A DNA stretch of 64,000 nucleotides from Streptomyces sp. TLI_105 (GTDB lineage Bacteria > Actinomycetota > Actinomycetes > Streptomycetales > Streptomycetaceae): assembly GCF_900105415.1 (NCBI RefSeq), contig NZ_FNSM01000001.1, forward strand, positions 1,984,001 through 2,048,000, given 5' to 3'. A model generated the notes under the pieces. It was not told the DNA's origin and searched no databases. It saw only the letters and a list, made by a program, of their open reading frames with translations. The translations under genes and the position numbers were made by a program. Within the stretch, counting starts at the first letter, position 1. The number at the start of each line of letters is the position of its first letter. Below are positions 41,495-50,373 of this stretch, in pieces.

Positions 41495-42610
41495 ATGGCC
41501 ACCCCCCTGACCATCACCCCGCGCCCGCTCGGCCGCCGCGAGGCGAAGGAGCGCACCGCCGCCCTCCTGGCCGAACGTCCCGATCTCGCCGAGCGCCTGC
41601 ACAGGCTGCGCCGACTCGGCCGGGAGGTGCGCTCGTGCGAGGTCCACCTCACCAACACCTGCAACATCCGCTGCAAGGGCTGCTGGTACTTCGAGGGCGG
41701 CTTCGACACGGCCGTGCGCGAGCTCTCGGACGTCGACAAGATCCGCTCCTTCGCCCGCCGGCTGCGGGACGAGGGGGTCAACCAGGCCACCCTGATCGGC
41801 GGTGAGCCGACCCTGGTGCTGCGCCGGGTGGAGGCCTTCGTCGAGGAGCTGCCGTACATCACGATCTCGACCAACGGTCTGCGTCCGATGCCCGTGCAGG
41901 GCTTCGAGCACATCGCCGTGGCCGTCAGCATCTTCGGCGGCGGGCCGCTCGACGACGACCTGCGGGCCATCCGGGTCAACGGCTCGAAGTTCACCGGCCT
42001 GTTCGACACGGCGCTCTCGCACTACAAGGACGACCCGCGCGTCCTGTTCATCTTCGCGCTCTCCGAGGCCGGGCTGCCGTACCTCGAACCGACCGTGCGC
42101 AAGATCGCCGAGAACGGCAACATCGTCACCTTCAACTTCTACAGCGAGCACGGCTCGGACAACCCGATCCAGATCGAGAACGAGCGCCGCGTCCTCGAGG
42201 AGGCCCTGCGGGTCAGGGAGGCGTATCCCGAGGCCGTGGTCAGCCACCCGTACTTCATCCGCAGCCTCATCACCGGCACCTCGCACTGGGGGGCGCGCTT
42301 CGGGTACGACGTCTGCCCGAGCCTCAGCGTCGACCACCCCGACCACGAGGAGCGGGTCGCCAACGGCAACCCGGTGATCCCGGGCTTCGCCGCCTGGGGC
42401 GCCGACTACGAGTCGCTGCAGTTCTGCTGCACGTCCGGGGACTGCGGCGGCTGCCGCGACAGCCAGGCCGTCTACAGCTGGCTGGTGGTCAGCGCCTCCC
42501 GCTTCCTGGACAGCGCCGCGCGCCTGGAGGAGTGGGTGGACATCGCGGAGAGCTACTGGCGCCAGTGGCACTGGTCCCCGTACCACGCCTCGAAGCTCGC
42601 CACCCCCTGA
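41495..42610 (+). CDS. Radical SAM enzyme with C-terminal Cys cluster
   Basis: 371 residues. NTCNIRCKGCWYF near 55 is the C-x3-C-x2-C motif that binds the SAM [4Fe-4S] cluster, followed by IGGEPTL near 107 (GGE motif) and the barrel strands ITISTNG and VAVSIFGGG. Near the end, CPSLSVDHP, then LQFCCTSGDCGGC provides at least five more cysteines, enough for an auxiliary Fe-S cluster, though not spaced as a classical SPASM domain. GAGGAG lies ten bases before the ATG. Within this operon it most likely modifies an ACP-bound or released acyl product; the reaction type (methylation, rearrangement, cyclisation) cannot be told. Confidence 0.85.
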   Translation: MATPLTITPRPLGRREAKERTAALLAERPDLAERLHRLRRLGREVRSCEVHLTNTCNIRCKGCWYFEGGFDTAVRELSDVDKIRSFARRLRDEGVNQATLIGGEPTLVLRRVEAFVEELPYITISTNGLRPMPVQGFEHIAVAVSIFGGGPLDDDLRAIRVNGSKFTGLFDTALSHYKDDPRVLFIFALSEAGLPYLEPTVRKIAENGNIVTFNFYSEHGSDNPIQIENERRVLEEALRVREAYPEAVVSHPYFIRSLITGTSHWGARFGYDVCPSLSVDHPDHEERVANGNPVIPGFAAWGADYESLQFCCTSGDCGGCRDSQAVYSWLVVSASRFLDSAARLEEWVDIAESYWRQWHWSPYHASKLATP

Positions 42611-42645
42611 TCGCAGCCCTGATCCCCACACCGCACGGGAGAGTC

Positions 42646-42918
42646 ATGTCCGAGACATCCGCGACGTCCACGACACCGGACCGCGCCACCATCGAGCAGT
42701 TCATCACCGACGCCCTCGTCGAACTGGGCGTCGACGAGGGCGACGTCCTGCCGGGGGCCGCGCTCGACGACCTGGAGATCGACTCGCTGGACATGGTCGA
42801 GCTCGCGCAGTCCGTCAAGCGGGACCTGGGCGTACCGGTCCGCACGAAGGACTTCGACGGCATCGAGACCGTCGGCCAGATCCTCGAACTGTGCTACCAG
42901 AAGGCCGGAGTTGAGTGA
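42646..42918 (+). CDS. Acyl carrier protein
   Basis: 90 residues. The phosphopantetheine serine is in DLEIDSLDMVELAQSVKRDLGV near residue 46, an orthodox DSL motif with the acidic helix II after it. GGGAG precedes the ATG. Its stop lies inside the start of the KAS II gene (8-nt overlap), so ACP and ketosynthase are made together. The Sfp-type transferase five genes downstream is the likely activator. Confidence 0.93.
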   Translation: MSETSATSTTPDRATIEQFITDALVELGVDEGDVLPGAALDDLEIDSLDMVELAQSVKRDLGVPVRTKDFDGIETVGQILELCYQKAGVE

Positions 42919-44155
42919 TCCGCGGCGGGACCGGGAGGTCGTCGTCACCGGTTTCGGCGCGGTCACCCCGCTCGGCGTCGGCGCCGGCGTGCTCCACGAG
43001 CGCGTCGTCGCCGGGGACACGGCGGTGGCGGGCTCCCATCCGGCCGTCCGGCACGCGGACTTCACCGCCGCCGACCATCTGCCGCGGAACCTGGTGCGCC
43101 GCACCGACCGGTTCACCCAGCTGGCCCTGGTGGCGGCCGAGGAGGCCCTGACCCGGGCCGGGCACCGGACGGGCGCTCCGTCCCCCTGGCTCCCCGAGCG
43201 CGTCGCCTGTGTCATCGGCTGCGGGCTCGGCGGCACGGCCTCCTTCGAGGCGCAGCGGGAGGTGTACGAGAAGGAGGGCGCCGGGTTCGTCTCGCCGCTG
43301 ATGATCCCGCAGATGATGGCCAACGCGGCCGCCGCCCACCTCTCCATGCGGCACGGCTTCCGCGGCGAGAGCCTGTGCGTCGCGTCCGCGTGCAGCAGCG
43401 GCGCGCAGGCCGTCGGCACGGGGATGCGGCTCCTGGCCTCGGGGGCGGCCGACGCCGTCGTGGTGGGCGGCGCGGAGGCCTCCTCCTCGGACCTGGTGGC
43501 GGCCGCCTTCGCGAACGCCGGCGCCCTCTCGCCGAGCGGTTCCGCCCGCCCCTTCGACCGGGACCGCGACGGCTTCGTGATCGGCGAGGGCGCCGGGATC
43601 CTCGTCCTGGAGACTGCGGCGGGCGCCGCCCGGCGCGGGGCCGAGGTCCTCGGGACCGTACGGGGGTACGCGGCGACCTCCGACGCCCATCACGTCACCG
43701 CGCCCGCCCCCGACGGCGGGCCCGCGGCCCGGGCGGTCACGCTGGCGCTGCGGGAGGCCTCGGTGGCGCCCGGGGAGCTGGCGTACGTCAACGCCCACGG
43801 GACCGGCACCGCCCTCAACGACCGCCTGGAGTGCGAGGCCCTGCGGGGCGCCCTCGGCGCCGACGTCCTCGCGGAGCTGCCGCTCTCCTCCGGCAAGGGC
43901 GCCCTCGGGCACCTCTTCGGGGCGGCGGGCGCGGTCGAGGCCGTCGCCACCCTCCAGGCGCTGCGGCACGGCATGGCGCCCCCGACGGCGGGGCTGCGCC
44001 ACCCCGACCCGGCGCTCGGCCCGCTCGACCTCGTCCGGGCGCCGAGGAAGCTCACCGCGCGGGCGGGCGCGGGCCGGCTGTTCGGCCTCTCCACCTCCTT
44101 CGGCTTCGGCGGACACAACGCGGCCCTCGTCCTGGCCGTGGAAGGGCGGTCCTGA
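42911..44155 (+). CDS. Beta-ketoacyl-ACP synthase II (FabF-like)
   Basis: 414 residues with the full Cys-His-His set: SACSSG near 161, NAHGTGTALND near 296 and GHLFGAAGAVEA near 334. The sequence is more like cluster-associated KAS II enzymes than primary FabF (VIGCGLGG, SSSDLVAAAFANAGALS). The start is read as TTG at 42911, with AGAAGG seven bases upstream and the first strand REVVVTGFGAVTPLG starting nine residues later; no ATG or GTG in frame is closer. Joined to the FabI-like gene by TGATG. Confidence 0.88.
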   Translation: MSDPRRDREVVVTGFGAVTPLGVGAGVLHERVVAGDTAVAGSHPAVRHADFTAADHLPRNLVRRTDRFTQLALVAAEEALTRAGHRTGAPSPWLPERVACVIGCGLGGTASFEAQREVYEKEGAGFVSPLMIPQMMANAAAAHLSMRHGFRGESLCVASACSSGAQAVGTGMRLLASGAADAVVVGGAEASSSDLVAAAFANAGALSPSGSARPFDRDRDGFVIGEGAGILVLETAAGAARRGAEVLGTVRGYAATSDAHHVTAPAPDGGPAARAVTLALREASVAPGELAYVNAHGTGTALNDRLECEALRGALGADVLAELPLSSGKGALGHLFGAAGAVEAVATLQALRHGMAPPTAGLRHPDPALGPLDLVRAPRKLTARAGAGRLFGLSTSFGFGGHNAALVLAVEGRS

Positions 44156-45048
44156 TGCGCGCGTCCCGCGACCCCCACGGCATCCCCGACCTGCTCGGCT
44201 TCTCGGGGCGCCGCTATCTGGTGACCGGGGTCCTCAACGACGACTCGATCGCCTGGCACACCGCGCGGGCGCTCCAGGAGGCGGGCGCGGAGGTCCTGCT
44301 GACGGGCTTCGGACGGACCCGGCGGATCACGGAGGCGGCGGCCTCGGGCCTGCCGTACCCGGCCGACGTCCTGGAGCTCGACGTGACGCGCCCCGAGGAC
44401 CTGGACGCGCTCACGAAGGAGCTGGAGCGCCGCTGGGGCGCGGTCGACGGCGTCCTGCACGCGATCGCCGCCGCCCCTCAGTCCGCGCTCAGCGGCAACT
44501 TCCTCACCACGTCCGTCGAGGGCGCGACGCTCGCCCTGCGCACGGCGGCCTTCTCGCTGCACTCGCTGACCACCGCGCTCGCCCCGCTGCTGCGCGAGGG
44601 CGGGGGCGCCGGCGCGGCCAGGGGCAGCGTCGTCGGGCTCGACTTCGACTCGTCCGGGGCCTGGCCGGGCTACGACTGGATGGGGGTCGGCAAGGCCACG
44701 CTCGGCGCGGTCTGCCGCTACCTCGCGCTCTACCTGGGGCACTCCGGCATCCGCGTCAACCTCGTCGCCGCCGGCCCGGTCGAGACCGTGGCCGGGCGGG
44801 CCGTCAGCACCTTCGACCGGATCGCCGACCGCTGGGAGCAGGAGGCTCCGCTCGGCTGGAGCCGCGCGGATCCGGCCCGGCTCGTCGGCCCCGTCCTGTT
44901 CCTGCTCTCGGACCTGGCGGCCACCGTCACCGGGGAGATCGTGCACGCGGACGGCGGGATGCACGCCGTCCGCATGGGGGTCGGCGCCGTCGGCGAACCC
45001 CCGGGCATCGGCGCCCCGCCCCGCGCCGGCAAGGAGGACCGCTCATGA
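44155..45048 (+). CDS. FabI-like enoyl-ACP reductase / SDR
   Basis: 297 residues. GRRYLVTGVLNDDSIAWHTARALQEAGAEV near 20-48 is the FabI-type nucleotide loop (VTGVxxxxSIAxxxA), and YDWMGVGKATL near 172 carries the Y-x6-K catalytic pair with the FabI-style M-G-x-x-K spacing. The Tyr of FabI that normally precedes it seems changed (LDFDSSGAWPGYDW), so it could be a reductase with altered specificity. Start and stop overlap the KAS II (TGATG) and KAS III (ATGA) genes. Confidence 0.85.
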   Translation: MRASRDPHGIPDLLGFSGRRYLVTGVLNDDSIAWHTARALQEAGAEVLLTGFGRTRRITEAAASGLPYPADVLELDVTRPEDLDALTKELERRWGAVDGVLHAIAAAPQSALSGNFLTTSVEGATLALRTAAFSLHSLTTALAPLLREGGGAGAARGSVVGLDFDSSGAWPGYDWMGVGKATLGAVCRYLALYLGHSGIRVNLVAAGPVETVAGRAVSTFDRIADRWEQEAPLGWSRADPARLVGPVLFLLSDLAATVTGEIVHADGGMHAVRMGVGAVGEPPGIGAPPRAGKEDRS

Positions 45049-46043
45049 CCGCGGCGATCGTCGGCATCGGCTCGGCGCTGCCCGAACGGGCCGTGCCCAA
45101 CAGTCACTTCGCCGCCATCGGCTCCTCCGACGAATGGATCGTCAAGCGGACCGGGATCCGGCAGCGCCACTTCCTGCCGGAGGACGGACACCTGGCCGAC
45201 CTCGCCCTGGCCGCCTCCCGGACGGCCCTCGCCCAGTCGGGCCGCACCGCGCGCGAGGTGGGACACGTCGTCGTGGCGACCACGACCCCCGACCGGACGA
45301 CCCCGGGGCTCGCCGTGGAGGTGGCCGCCCGGCTCGGCGCGGACCGGGCCGCCGCGTTCGATCTGCACGCGGCCTGCGCCGGGTTCGTGTACGCCCTGGA
45401 CCACGCCGTCGCCCTGATCGAGTCGGGCCGGGCGAGCGCCGTGCTGGTCTGCGGCGCCGAGGCGCTCACCCGGATCACCGACCACGAGGACCGCTCGACG
45501 GCGGTGCTGCTCGGCGACGGCGCCGGGGCGGTGGTCGTGGCGGACGTGGACCCGGCTCCCTCCGCCGGGACGCGCACGGGTCCCTCCGTCGAGCCCGCGT
45601 TCCGGCTCGGCTCGGACGGTGAGCTGATTCCGCTGCTCTACGCCGACCGGTACGACCGGAAGCTCCGGATGGACGGCCCCGAGATCTTCGTCCAGGCCGT
45701 GGAGCGGATGAGCGAGGCGGCCCGGGACGTCCTCGCGCGGCGGGAGCTGACCGCCGACGACGTCGACCTGTTCGTCGCCCACCAGGCCAACGCGCGCATC
45801 GTACGGGCGGTGGGCAAGGAGCTCGGCGTCGCACCGGAGCGGCTCTATCTGAACGTCGACCGGGTCGCCAACACCTCCTCCGCCTCCATCCCCCTCGCCC
45901 TCCACCAGGCCTGGCGGGAGGGCCGTCTCGGCCCGACGGGCCTGCTCGGGGTGGCGGCGTTCGGCGCGGGCGTCACGTGGGGCGCGGGGGTGATCGGCTG
46001 GCACCTGACGGAACCGGAGGCCGAGCCCGTGGAGGCGGGATGA
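45045..46043 (+). CDS. Beta-ketoacyl-ACP synthase III (FabH-like)
   Basis: 332 residues with the Cys-His-Asn triad of initiating ketosynthases: HAACAGFVYAL near 111, VAHQANARI near 246 and NVDRVANTSSASIPLAL near 276. It should condense a CoA-bound starter with an ACP-bound extender to begin the chain. Since a dedicated acyl-CoA ligase lies in the same operon, the starter may be an unusual carboxylic acid. ATGA overlap on both sides. Confidence 0.92.
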   Translation: MTAAIVGIGSALPERAVPNSHFAAIGSSDEWIVKRTGIRQRHFLPEDGHLADLALAASRTALAQSGRTAREVGHVVVATTTPDRTTPGLAVEVAARLGADRAAAFDLHAACAGFVYALDHAVALIESGRASAVLVCGAEALTRITDHEDRSTAVLLGDGAGAVVVADVDPAPSAGTRTGPSVEPAFRLGSDGELIPLLYADRYDRKLRMDGPEIFVQAVERMSEAARDVLARRELTADDVDLFVAHQANARIVRAVGKELGVAPERLYLNVDRVANTSSASIPLALHQAWREGRLGPTGLLGVAAFGAGVTWGAGVIGWHLTEPEAEPVEAG

Positions 46044-47089
46044 GGACCTCCCCCTTTCCCGTACTCGCCGAGCTCACCGCCCCGGACGGCGCCGCGCTCG
46101 TGGTCCGGGTCCACGCGCGCGTAGAACCGACCGCCCCGGTCGTGGTCGTCCTCCCGGCGATGGGCACCGCCGCCCGCCACTACACCCCGCTGGTACGGGC
46201 GCTGCACCGGCGGGGCGCGACCGTGGTGACGACGGACCTGCGCGGCCACGGCGAGAGCACCCCGGTCCCGGCGCGCGGGATCCGCTTCGGCTACCGCGAG
46301 CTCGTCGAGCACGACATCGGCGCGGTCCTCGACGCCGTCGAGCGCGCCTTCCCCCGGGCGCCGCGGCTGCTGCTCGGCCACAGCCTCGGCGGCCAGCTCG
46401 GCCTGGTGCACTGCGGGCTGCTCCGGCCGCGCCTCGCGGGGGTCGTCCTGGTGGCCAGCGGTTCGGCGTGGTGGCGCGCGCTCGGCACGGGGGCGGACCC
46501 CCGGCCGGGTGCGCGGTGGCTCGTGCGGAGCCTGCTGTGCGTGGCCGGCGCGGAGCTGCTCGGGTACTGGCCGGGGCACCGGTTCGGCTTCGGCGGGCGC
46601 GAGTCCGTGGGCGTGATGCGGGACTGGGCGCGGCAGATGCGGACCGGGCGGTACGGGGCCGGGGGCGCCGCCGCCGACTACGAGGCGGCGCTGGGGCGCG
46701 TCGACCTGCCCGTGCTCGCCGTCGACGTCGAGGGCGACGCGCTGGCGCCGCCGCGGGCCGTGGACCACCTGTGCGCGAAGCTCACCTCGGCCCGGGTCCG
46801 GCGCTGGAGCTACCGGGCCTCGGACGCCGGCGGCCGACGGCTCGACCACTTCCGCTGGATCCGGCACAACGCGGGACTCGTCGAACGGATCGCGACGTGG
46901 GCGGAGTTCCCGGCGGCGACCTCGGCGGGGCCCGACAGAGCGACGGCGGGCGCGGGCGGACGGCAGGACACCGCATCGACGGGCACGGGCGAACACGGTG
47001 CCGCCACGCCGGGCACGGCCGGGCCCGGCGCCGTGCCTCCGGTCCCGGTCGCGGACCGGGGCAGCACGCCGTCGGGTGCCCGGGCGTGA
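46040..47089 (+). CDS. Alpha/beta-hydrolase
   Basis: 349 residues. The nucleophile elbow is GHSLGGQLGLVHC near 114, TTDLRGHGES near 70 is the conserved strand-4 loop, VLAVDVEGDALAPP near 235 supplies the acid, and HFRWIRHN near 275 the His. The C-terminal 60 residues are Gly/Thr/Ala-rich and probably disordered. Size and type suit a serine hydrolase or thioesterase that could release the product from ACP or CoA. Overlaps KAS III (ATGA) and the transferase gene (GTGA). Confidence 0.85.
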   Translation: MRTSPFPVLAELTAPDGAALVVRVHARVEPTAPVVVVLPAMGTAARHYTPLVRALHRRGATVVTTDLRGHGESTPVPARGIRFGYRELVEHDIGAVLDAVERAFPRAPRLLLGHSLGGQLGLVHCGLLRPRLAGVVLVASGSAWWRALGTGADPRPGARWLVRSLLCVAGAELLGYWPGHRFGFGGRESVGVMRDWARQMRTGRYGAGGAAADYEAALGRVDLPVLAVDVEGDALAPPRAVDHLCAKLTSARVRRWSYRASDAGGRRLDHFRWIRHNAGLVERIATWAEFPAATSAGPDRATAGAGGRQDTASTGTGEHGAATPGTAGPGAVPPVPVADRGSTPSGARA

Positions 47090-48078
47090 GCGTGCGAAGC
47101 GAGGAGCGCCTCCTGCTCGGCGCGCTGCTGCCCGAGCGGGTGCACTGGGCCGAGGAGACCGGGGCGGCGGACGGCGAGCCCCTTCCCCCGTGGCTCTTCG
47201 CCGAGGAGGAGGCCCTGATGGCGCGCGCCACGCCCGGCAGGCGGTGCGAGTTCGCGACGGCCCGGCTCTGTGCCCATCGGGCGCTCGCGGCCCTCGGGGT
47301 CACGGCGGCCCCGCTCCTGCGGGGCCGGCGCGGAGCACCGGCGTGGCCCGCGGGCACCGTCGGCAGCATCACGCACTGCGCGGGGTACCGGGGCGCGGCG
47401 GTGGCGTCGGCCACCCGTTTCCTCGGCCTCGGCATCGACGCCGAACCGCACGCGCCGCTGCCGTCCGGGGTCCGTGAGGAGGTGGTCTGCGGCCCGGAGG
47501 AGGCGCGGCTGCGCGAACTGGCCGCCCGGCGGCCGGACATCGCCTGGGACCGGCTGCTGTTCAGCGCCAAGGAGTCCGTCTACAAGGCCTGGAGCGGGTA
47601 CGGGGGTGCCTGGCTCGGTTTCGAGGACGCCGAGGTGTCATGGCGGCTCGACGCGCCCGACAGCCCGCATCCGCCGGCACTCGCGCGTGATGTGCGCTCG
47701 CGCCCTCCCGCACGCGCGCGGGACGACCGCCTCCATCCGTCCGTACTCGCGCGTGACGACTTCCTTCATCCGTCCGCACGCTCACGTGACGACCGTCTTC
47801 ATCCGTCCGCACGCACGCGTGACGACCTCGCGCATACGCCCTCACCCGCGCACGACGACCGTCCGTACCCGGCCCCACGCGTGCGTACGGAGTTTCCCCG
47901 GGCTTCCGGTCGGTTCCGGGCGCGGCTTCTGGTCCCTCCGCCCGAGGGGCCGTGCCCCCTGCCGCGCGTGCTGCCCGGTCGCTGGCTCGTCCGTGAGGGA
48001 CTGCTGCTGACCGCGGTCGCCGTCCCCCGCCCCGTACCGCTTCCTCCACACCGCACGGCCCTGAAGGAGTACCGCTGA
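47086..48078 (+). CDS. Sfp-type 4'-phosphopantetheinyl transferase with repeat insertion
   Basis: 330 residues, about 90 longer than usual. Motifs are intact: GSITHCAGYRGAAVA near 92, GLGIDAEPHAPL near 117 (Mg-binding Asp and Glu) and FSAKESVYKAW near 158. Between the catalytic domain's last motif and the C-terminal strands lies a run of six 11-residue units (about 201-266) that is listed separately. The C-terminus FRARLLVPPP...LVREGLLLTAVAV resumes the fold, so the enzyme is probably active with a surface loop. It would activate the operon's ACP. GTG start overlaps the hydrolase stop. Confidence 0.87.
   Translation: MSVRSEERLLLGALLPERVHWAEETGAADGEPLPPWLFAEEEALMARATPGRRCEFATARLCAHRALAALGVTAAPLLRGRRGAPAWPAGTVGSITHCAGYRGAAVASATRFLGLGIDAEPHAPLPSGVREEVVCGPEEARLRELAARRPDIAWDRLLFSAKESVYKAWSGYGGAWLGFEDAEVSWRLDAPDSPHPPALARDVRSRPPARARDDRLHPSVLARDDFLHPSARSRDDRLHPSARTRDDLAHTPSPAHDDRPYPAPRVRTEFPRASGRFRARLLVPPPEGPCPLPRVLPGRWLVREGLLLTAVAVPRPVPLPPHRTALKEYR
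47686..47883 (+). repeat. 33-bp minisatellite inside the phosphopantetheinyl transferase gene
   Basis: Six units of exactly 33 bp start at 47686, 47719, 47752, 47785, 47818 and 47851. The middle ones encode RDDRLHPSARS-like undecapeptides. The frame is kept throughout and no stop is introduced. The outer units are more diverged, consistent with expansion from the centre. Confidence 0.93.
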
Positions 48079-49580
48079 TGAGCGTCGACGACGGCACCGT
48101 TCCCGCGCTGCTCGCCCGGAGCGCGGCCGCGCACCCCGGCAGGACCGCGCTGCGGCTCGGTGCAGAGACGCTGACGTACGGCGTGCTCGACGACCTCGCC
48201 CATCGCGCCGCCGCGCTGCTGCACGCGCGCGGGGTCGGCCCCGGCGACCGGGTGGCCCTCATGCTGCCGAACAGCACGCTGTTCGCCGTGCTCTACTACG
48301 GCATCCTGCGGGCGGGCGCGATCGTCGTCCCGCTCAATCCGCTGCTGCGGGCGGGCGAGGTCCGTCACTGCCTGGTGGACGCCGAGGCCGCGCTGCTCCT
48401 CTCCTGGCACCGGGACGGCGAGGAGGCGGCCGAGGGCGCCCGGCTGGCGGGCACCCCGCACCTCGCGGTCGAACCGGCCGCGTTCACGGCGCTGTTGGCG
48501 GACCACGCGCGCGTGGCGCCCGCTTCCCGTGCCCCGGAGGACACGGCGGTCGTGCTCTACACCTCCGGCACGACCGGGGCGCCGAAGGGCGCCGAGCTCA
48601 CCCACCGCAACATCCGGCGCAACGTCGGCGAAGGCGTGCGGGTCCTGGGGCTCGGCCCCTCGGACGTGGTCTTCGGCGGGCTGCCCCTCTTCCACTCCTT
48701 CGGGCAGGTGATGGGGCTCAACTGCGCGGTGTCGGTGGGCGCCTGTCTGACGCTCATGGCCCGCTTCGACCCGGCGGGCGCGCTCGCGCTCGTCGCCCGG
48801 GACCGGGTCACGGTCTTCCTCGGCGTCCCCACCATGTACGGGCTGCTGCTGCGGCATCCGGACCGCGCGGCCCACGACGTCTCCTCTCTGCGGGTCTGTC
48901 TGTGCGGCGGCTCGCCCCTCCCGGTGGCGGTGCTGACCGGTTTCGAGTCCGGCTTCGGCTGCGCGGTGCTGGAGGGGTACGGGCTGTCCGAGTCGTCCCC
49001 GCTGGCCTGTGTGAACCGGATCGACCGGCCGCGCTCCCCCGGCACGATCGGCATCCCGATCGAGGGCGTGGAGATGCGGGTGGTGGACCGGAACGGCAAG
49101 GAGGTCACGGACGGAGAGGTCGGCGAGCTCGTCATCCGGGGGCACAACGTCATGAAGGGCTACTGGCGCCGTCCGGAGGCCACCGCCGAGACGGTACGGG
49201 ACGGCTGGCTGCACACCGGCGACCTCGGCACCCGGGACGCGTCCGGCGACTTCCGGGTGGTCGACCGCCTCAAGGACGTGGTGATCCGGGGCGGGTTCAA
49301 CGTGTATCCGAGGGAGGTGGAGGAGGTCCTCCACCTCCACCCGGGCGTGGCGGAGGCCGCCGTCCTCGGCGTCCCGCACCCGGTGCACGGGCAGGAGGTC
49401 GCCGCCGCGGTCGTCCTGCGGCCCGGCGGCCGGGTCTCCCCCGCCGAGCTGCGCGCCCATGTGCGGGAGCGGCTCGCCCCGTACAAGTACCCGCGCCGGA
49501 TCTGGCTCACGGACGCCCTCCCGAAGGGGCCGACGGGGAAGGTCCTCAAGCGGGCGATCGTCCCCCCTGACGGCTCGTGA
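48078..49580 (+). CDS. Acyl-CoA ligase (class I adenylate-forming)
   Basis: 500 residues. AMP-binding motifs are in order: LYTSGTTGAPKGAELTHRN near 160, GYGLSESSPL near 300, GWLHTGDLGTRDASGDF near 378, DRLKDVVIRGG near 398 and the catalytic lysine in PKGPTGKVLKRA near 490. Closest in style to long- or medium-chain fatty acyl-CoA/AMP ligases. It is joined to the transferase gene by TGATG and is the last gene of the operon; it probably activates a starter or a side chain. It ends 12 bp before a convergent GntR gene. Confidence 0.9.
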   Translation: MSVDDGTVPALLARSAAAHPGRTALRLGAETLTYGVLDDLAHRAAALLHARGVGPGDRVALMLPNSTLFAVLYYGILRAGAIVVPLNPLLRAGEVRHCLVDAEAALLLSWHRDGEEAAEGARLAGTPHLAVEPAAFTALLADHARVAPASRAPEDTAVVLYTSGTTGAPKGAELTHRNIRRNVGEGVRVLGLGPSDVVFGGLPLFHSFGQVMGLNCAVSVGACLTLMARFDPAGALALVARDRVTVFLGVPTMYGLLLRHPDRAAHDVSSLRVCLCGGSPLPVAVLTGFESGFGCAVLEGYGLSESSPLACVNRIDRPRSPGTIGIPIEGVEMRVVDRNGKEVTDGEVGELVIRGHNVMKGYWRRPEATAETVRDGWLHTGDLGTRDASGDFRVVDRLKDVVIRGGFNVYPREVEEVLHLHPGVAEAAVLGVPHPVHGQEVAAAVVLRPGGRVSPAELRAHVRERLAPYKYPRRIWLTDALPKGPTGKVLKRAIVPPDGS

Positions 49581-49592
49581 GGGGGCTGCCGG

Positions 49593-50294
49593 TCAGGACG
49601 GACCGTCTCCGACCTCCGGTTCGTCGCCCGCCTCGGGGTCGGCCCACAAGGAGCGCACATGGCCGAGGTGGCGACGAGCGCACGCCTCGGCGCCGGCCGC
49701 GTCCCCGGCGATCATCAGGTCGAGGAGTTCGAGGTGCTCCTCGGCGGAGGAGACGAGCTTGCCGGCCTCGTCGAGGCCGGTCAGGCCGTAGAGCCGGGAG
49801 CGCTTGCGCAGCTCGCCGACGGTCTCGACGAGCCGCTCGTTCCCGGAGAGGGCGAGCAGGGCGAGGTGGAAGCGGCGGTCCGCCTCCAGATAGCCGATGA
49901 GGTCGTGCTCACGGGCGCGCGAGACGATCTCCTCGGCCACCGGGCGCAGCTCCTCCAACTGCTCCCGGGCGGCGCTGCGGGTGACCCGGCCGATGGTGGG
50001 GACCTCGATGAGGGTCCGCAGCTCCGTGTACTGGTCGAGGTCCCGCTCGCTGACCTCGGTGATGCGGAAGCCCTTGTTGCGGACGGGCTCGACCAGGCCC
50101 TCGCGGGCCAGGTCGAGCATGGCCTCGCGGACCGGGGTCGCGGAGACGCCGAGGTCGCTCGCGAGTCCGGGGGCCGAGTAGACCTGGCCGGGGCGCAGTT
50201 CCCCGGCGATCAGGGCGGCGCGAAGGGCGTGGCCGACCTGGTCGCGGAGCCGTTCCTGGGCTCTGACGAGGCCGTACTGTTTCAGGTCACCCAT
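49593..50294 (-). CDS. GntR-family regulator with FCD ligand domain
   Basis: 233 residues. The winged helix-turn-helix covers about 20-80 (LRAALIAGELRPGQVYSAPGLASDLGVSATPVREAMLDLAREGLV), then the helical FCD domain with EADRRFHLALLALSGNERL near 140 and a metal-coordinating His in SAEEHLELLDLMIAGD near 190. It heads the same strand as a proline/hydroxyproline epimerase and a DapA-family lyase, which it likely represses. A 12-bp palindrome lies just upstream of its start. Confidence 0.9.
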   Translation of the reverse strand: MGDLKQYGLVRAQERLRDQVGHALRAALIAGELRPGQVYSAPGLASDLGVSATPVREAMLDLAREGLVEPVRNKGFRITEVSERDLDQYTELRTLIEVPTIGRVTRSAAREQLEELRPVAEEIVSRAREHDLIGYLEADRRFHLALLALSGNERLVETVGELRKRSRLYGLTGLDEAGKLVSSAEEHLELLDLMIAGDAAGAEACARRHLGHVRSLWADPEAGDEPEVGDGPS

Positions 50295-50323
50295 CGTGCG
50301 TCCTCCGAGAAGTCACGGGGGAG

Positions 50324-50335
50324 CATCGTACAATG
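50324..50335. promoter_or_regulatory. Candidate GntR operator
   Basis: CATCGTACAATG is a palindrome with one mismatched pair, located 30-41 bp upstream of the GntR gene start and 39 bp after the stop of the epimerase gene. Half-site style (TNGTACNA) agrees with FCD-type GntR sites. AATGTCAC, which follows it directly (50332-50339), also appears on the minus strand before the DapA-family gene near 52418. Confidence 0.45.
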
Positions 50336-50373
50336 TCACGTTTCCCCGGCCGGACCGAGTGACCCCGAGTGGC

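Noticed and set aside
42646..46043. ACP/KAS II/FabI/FabH genes considered as the primary fatty-acid synthase
   Set aside because: No FabD or FabG, and they are embedded with radical SAM, di-iron, Sfp and ligase genes, so a secondary pathway is more likely.
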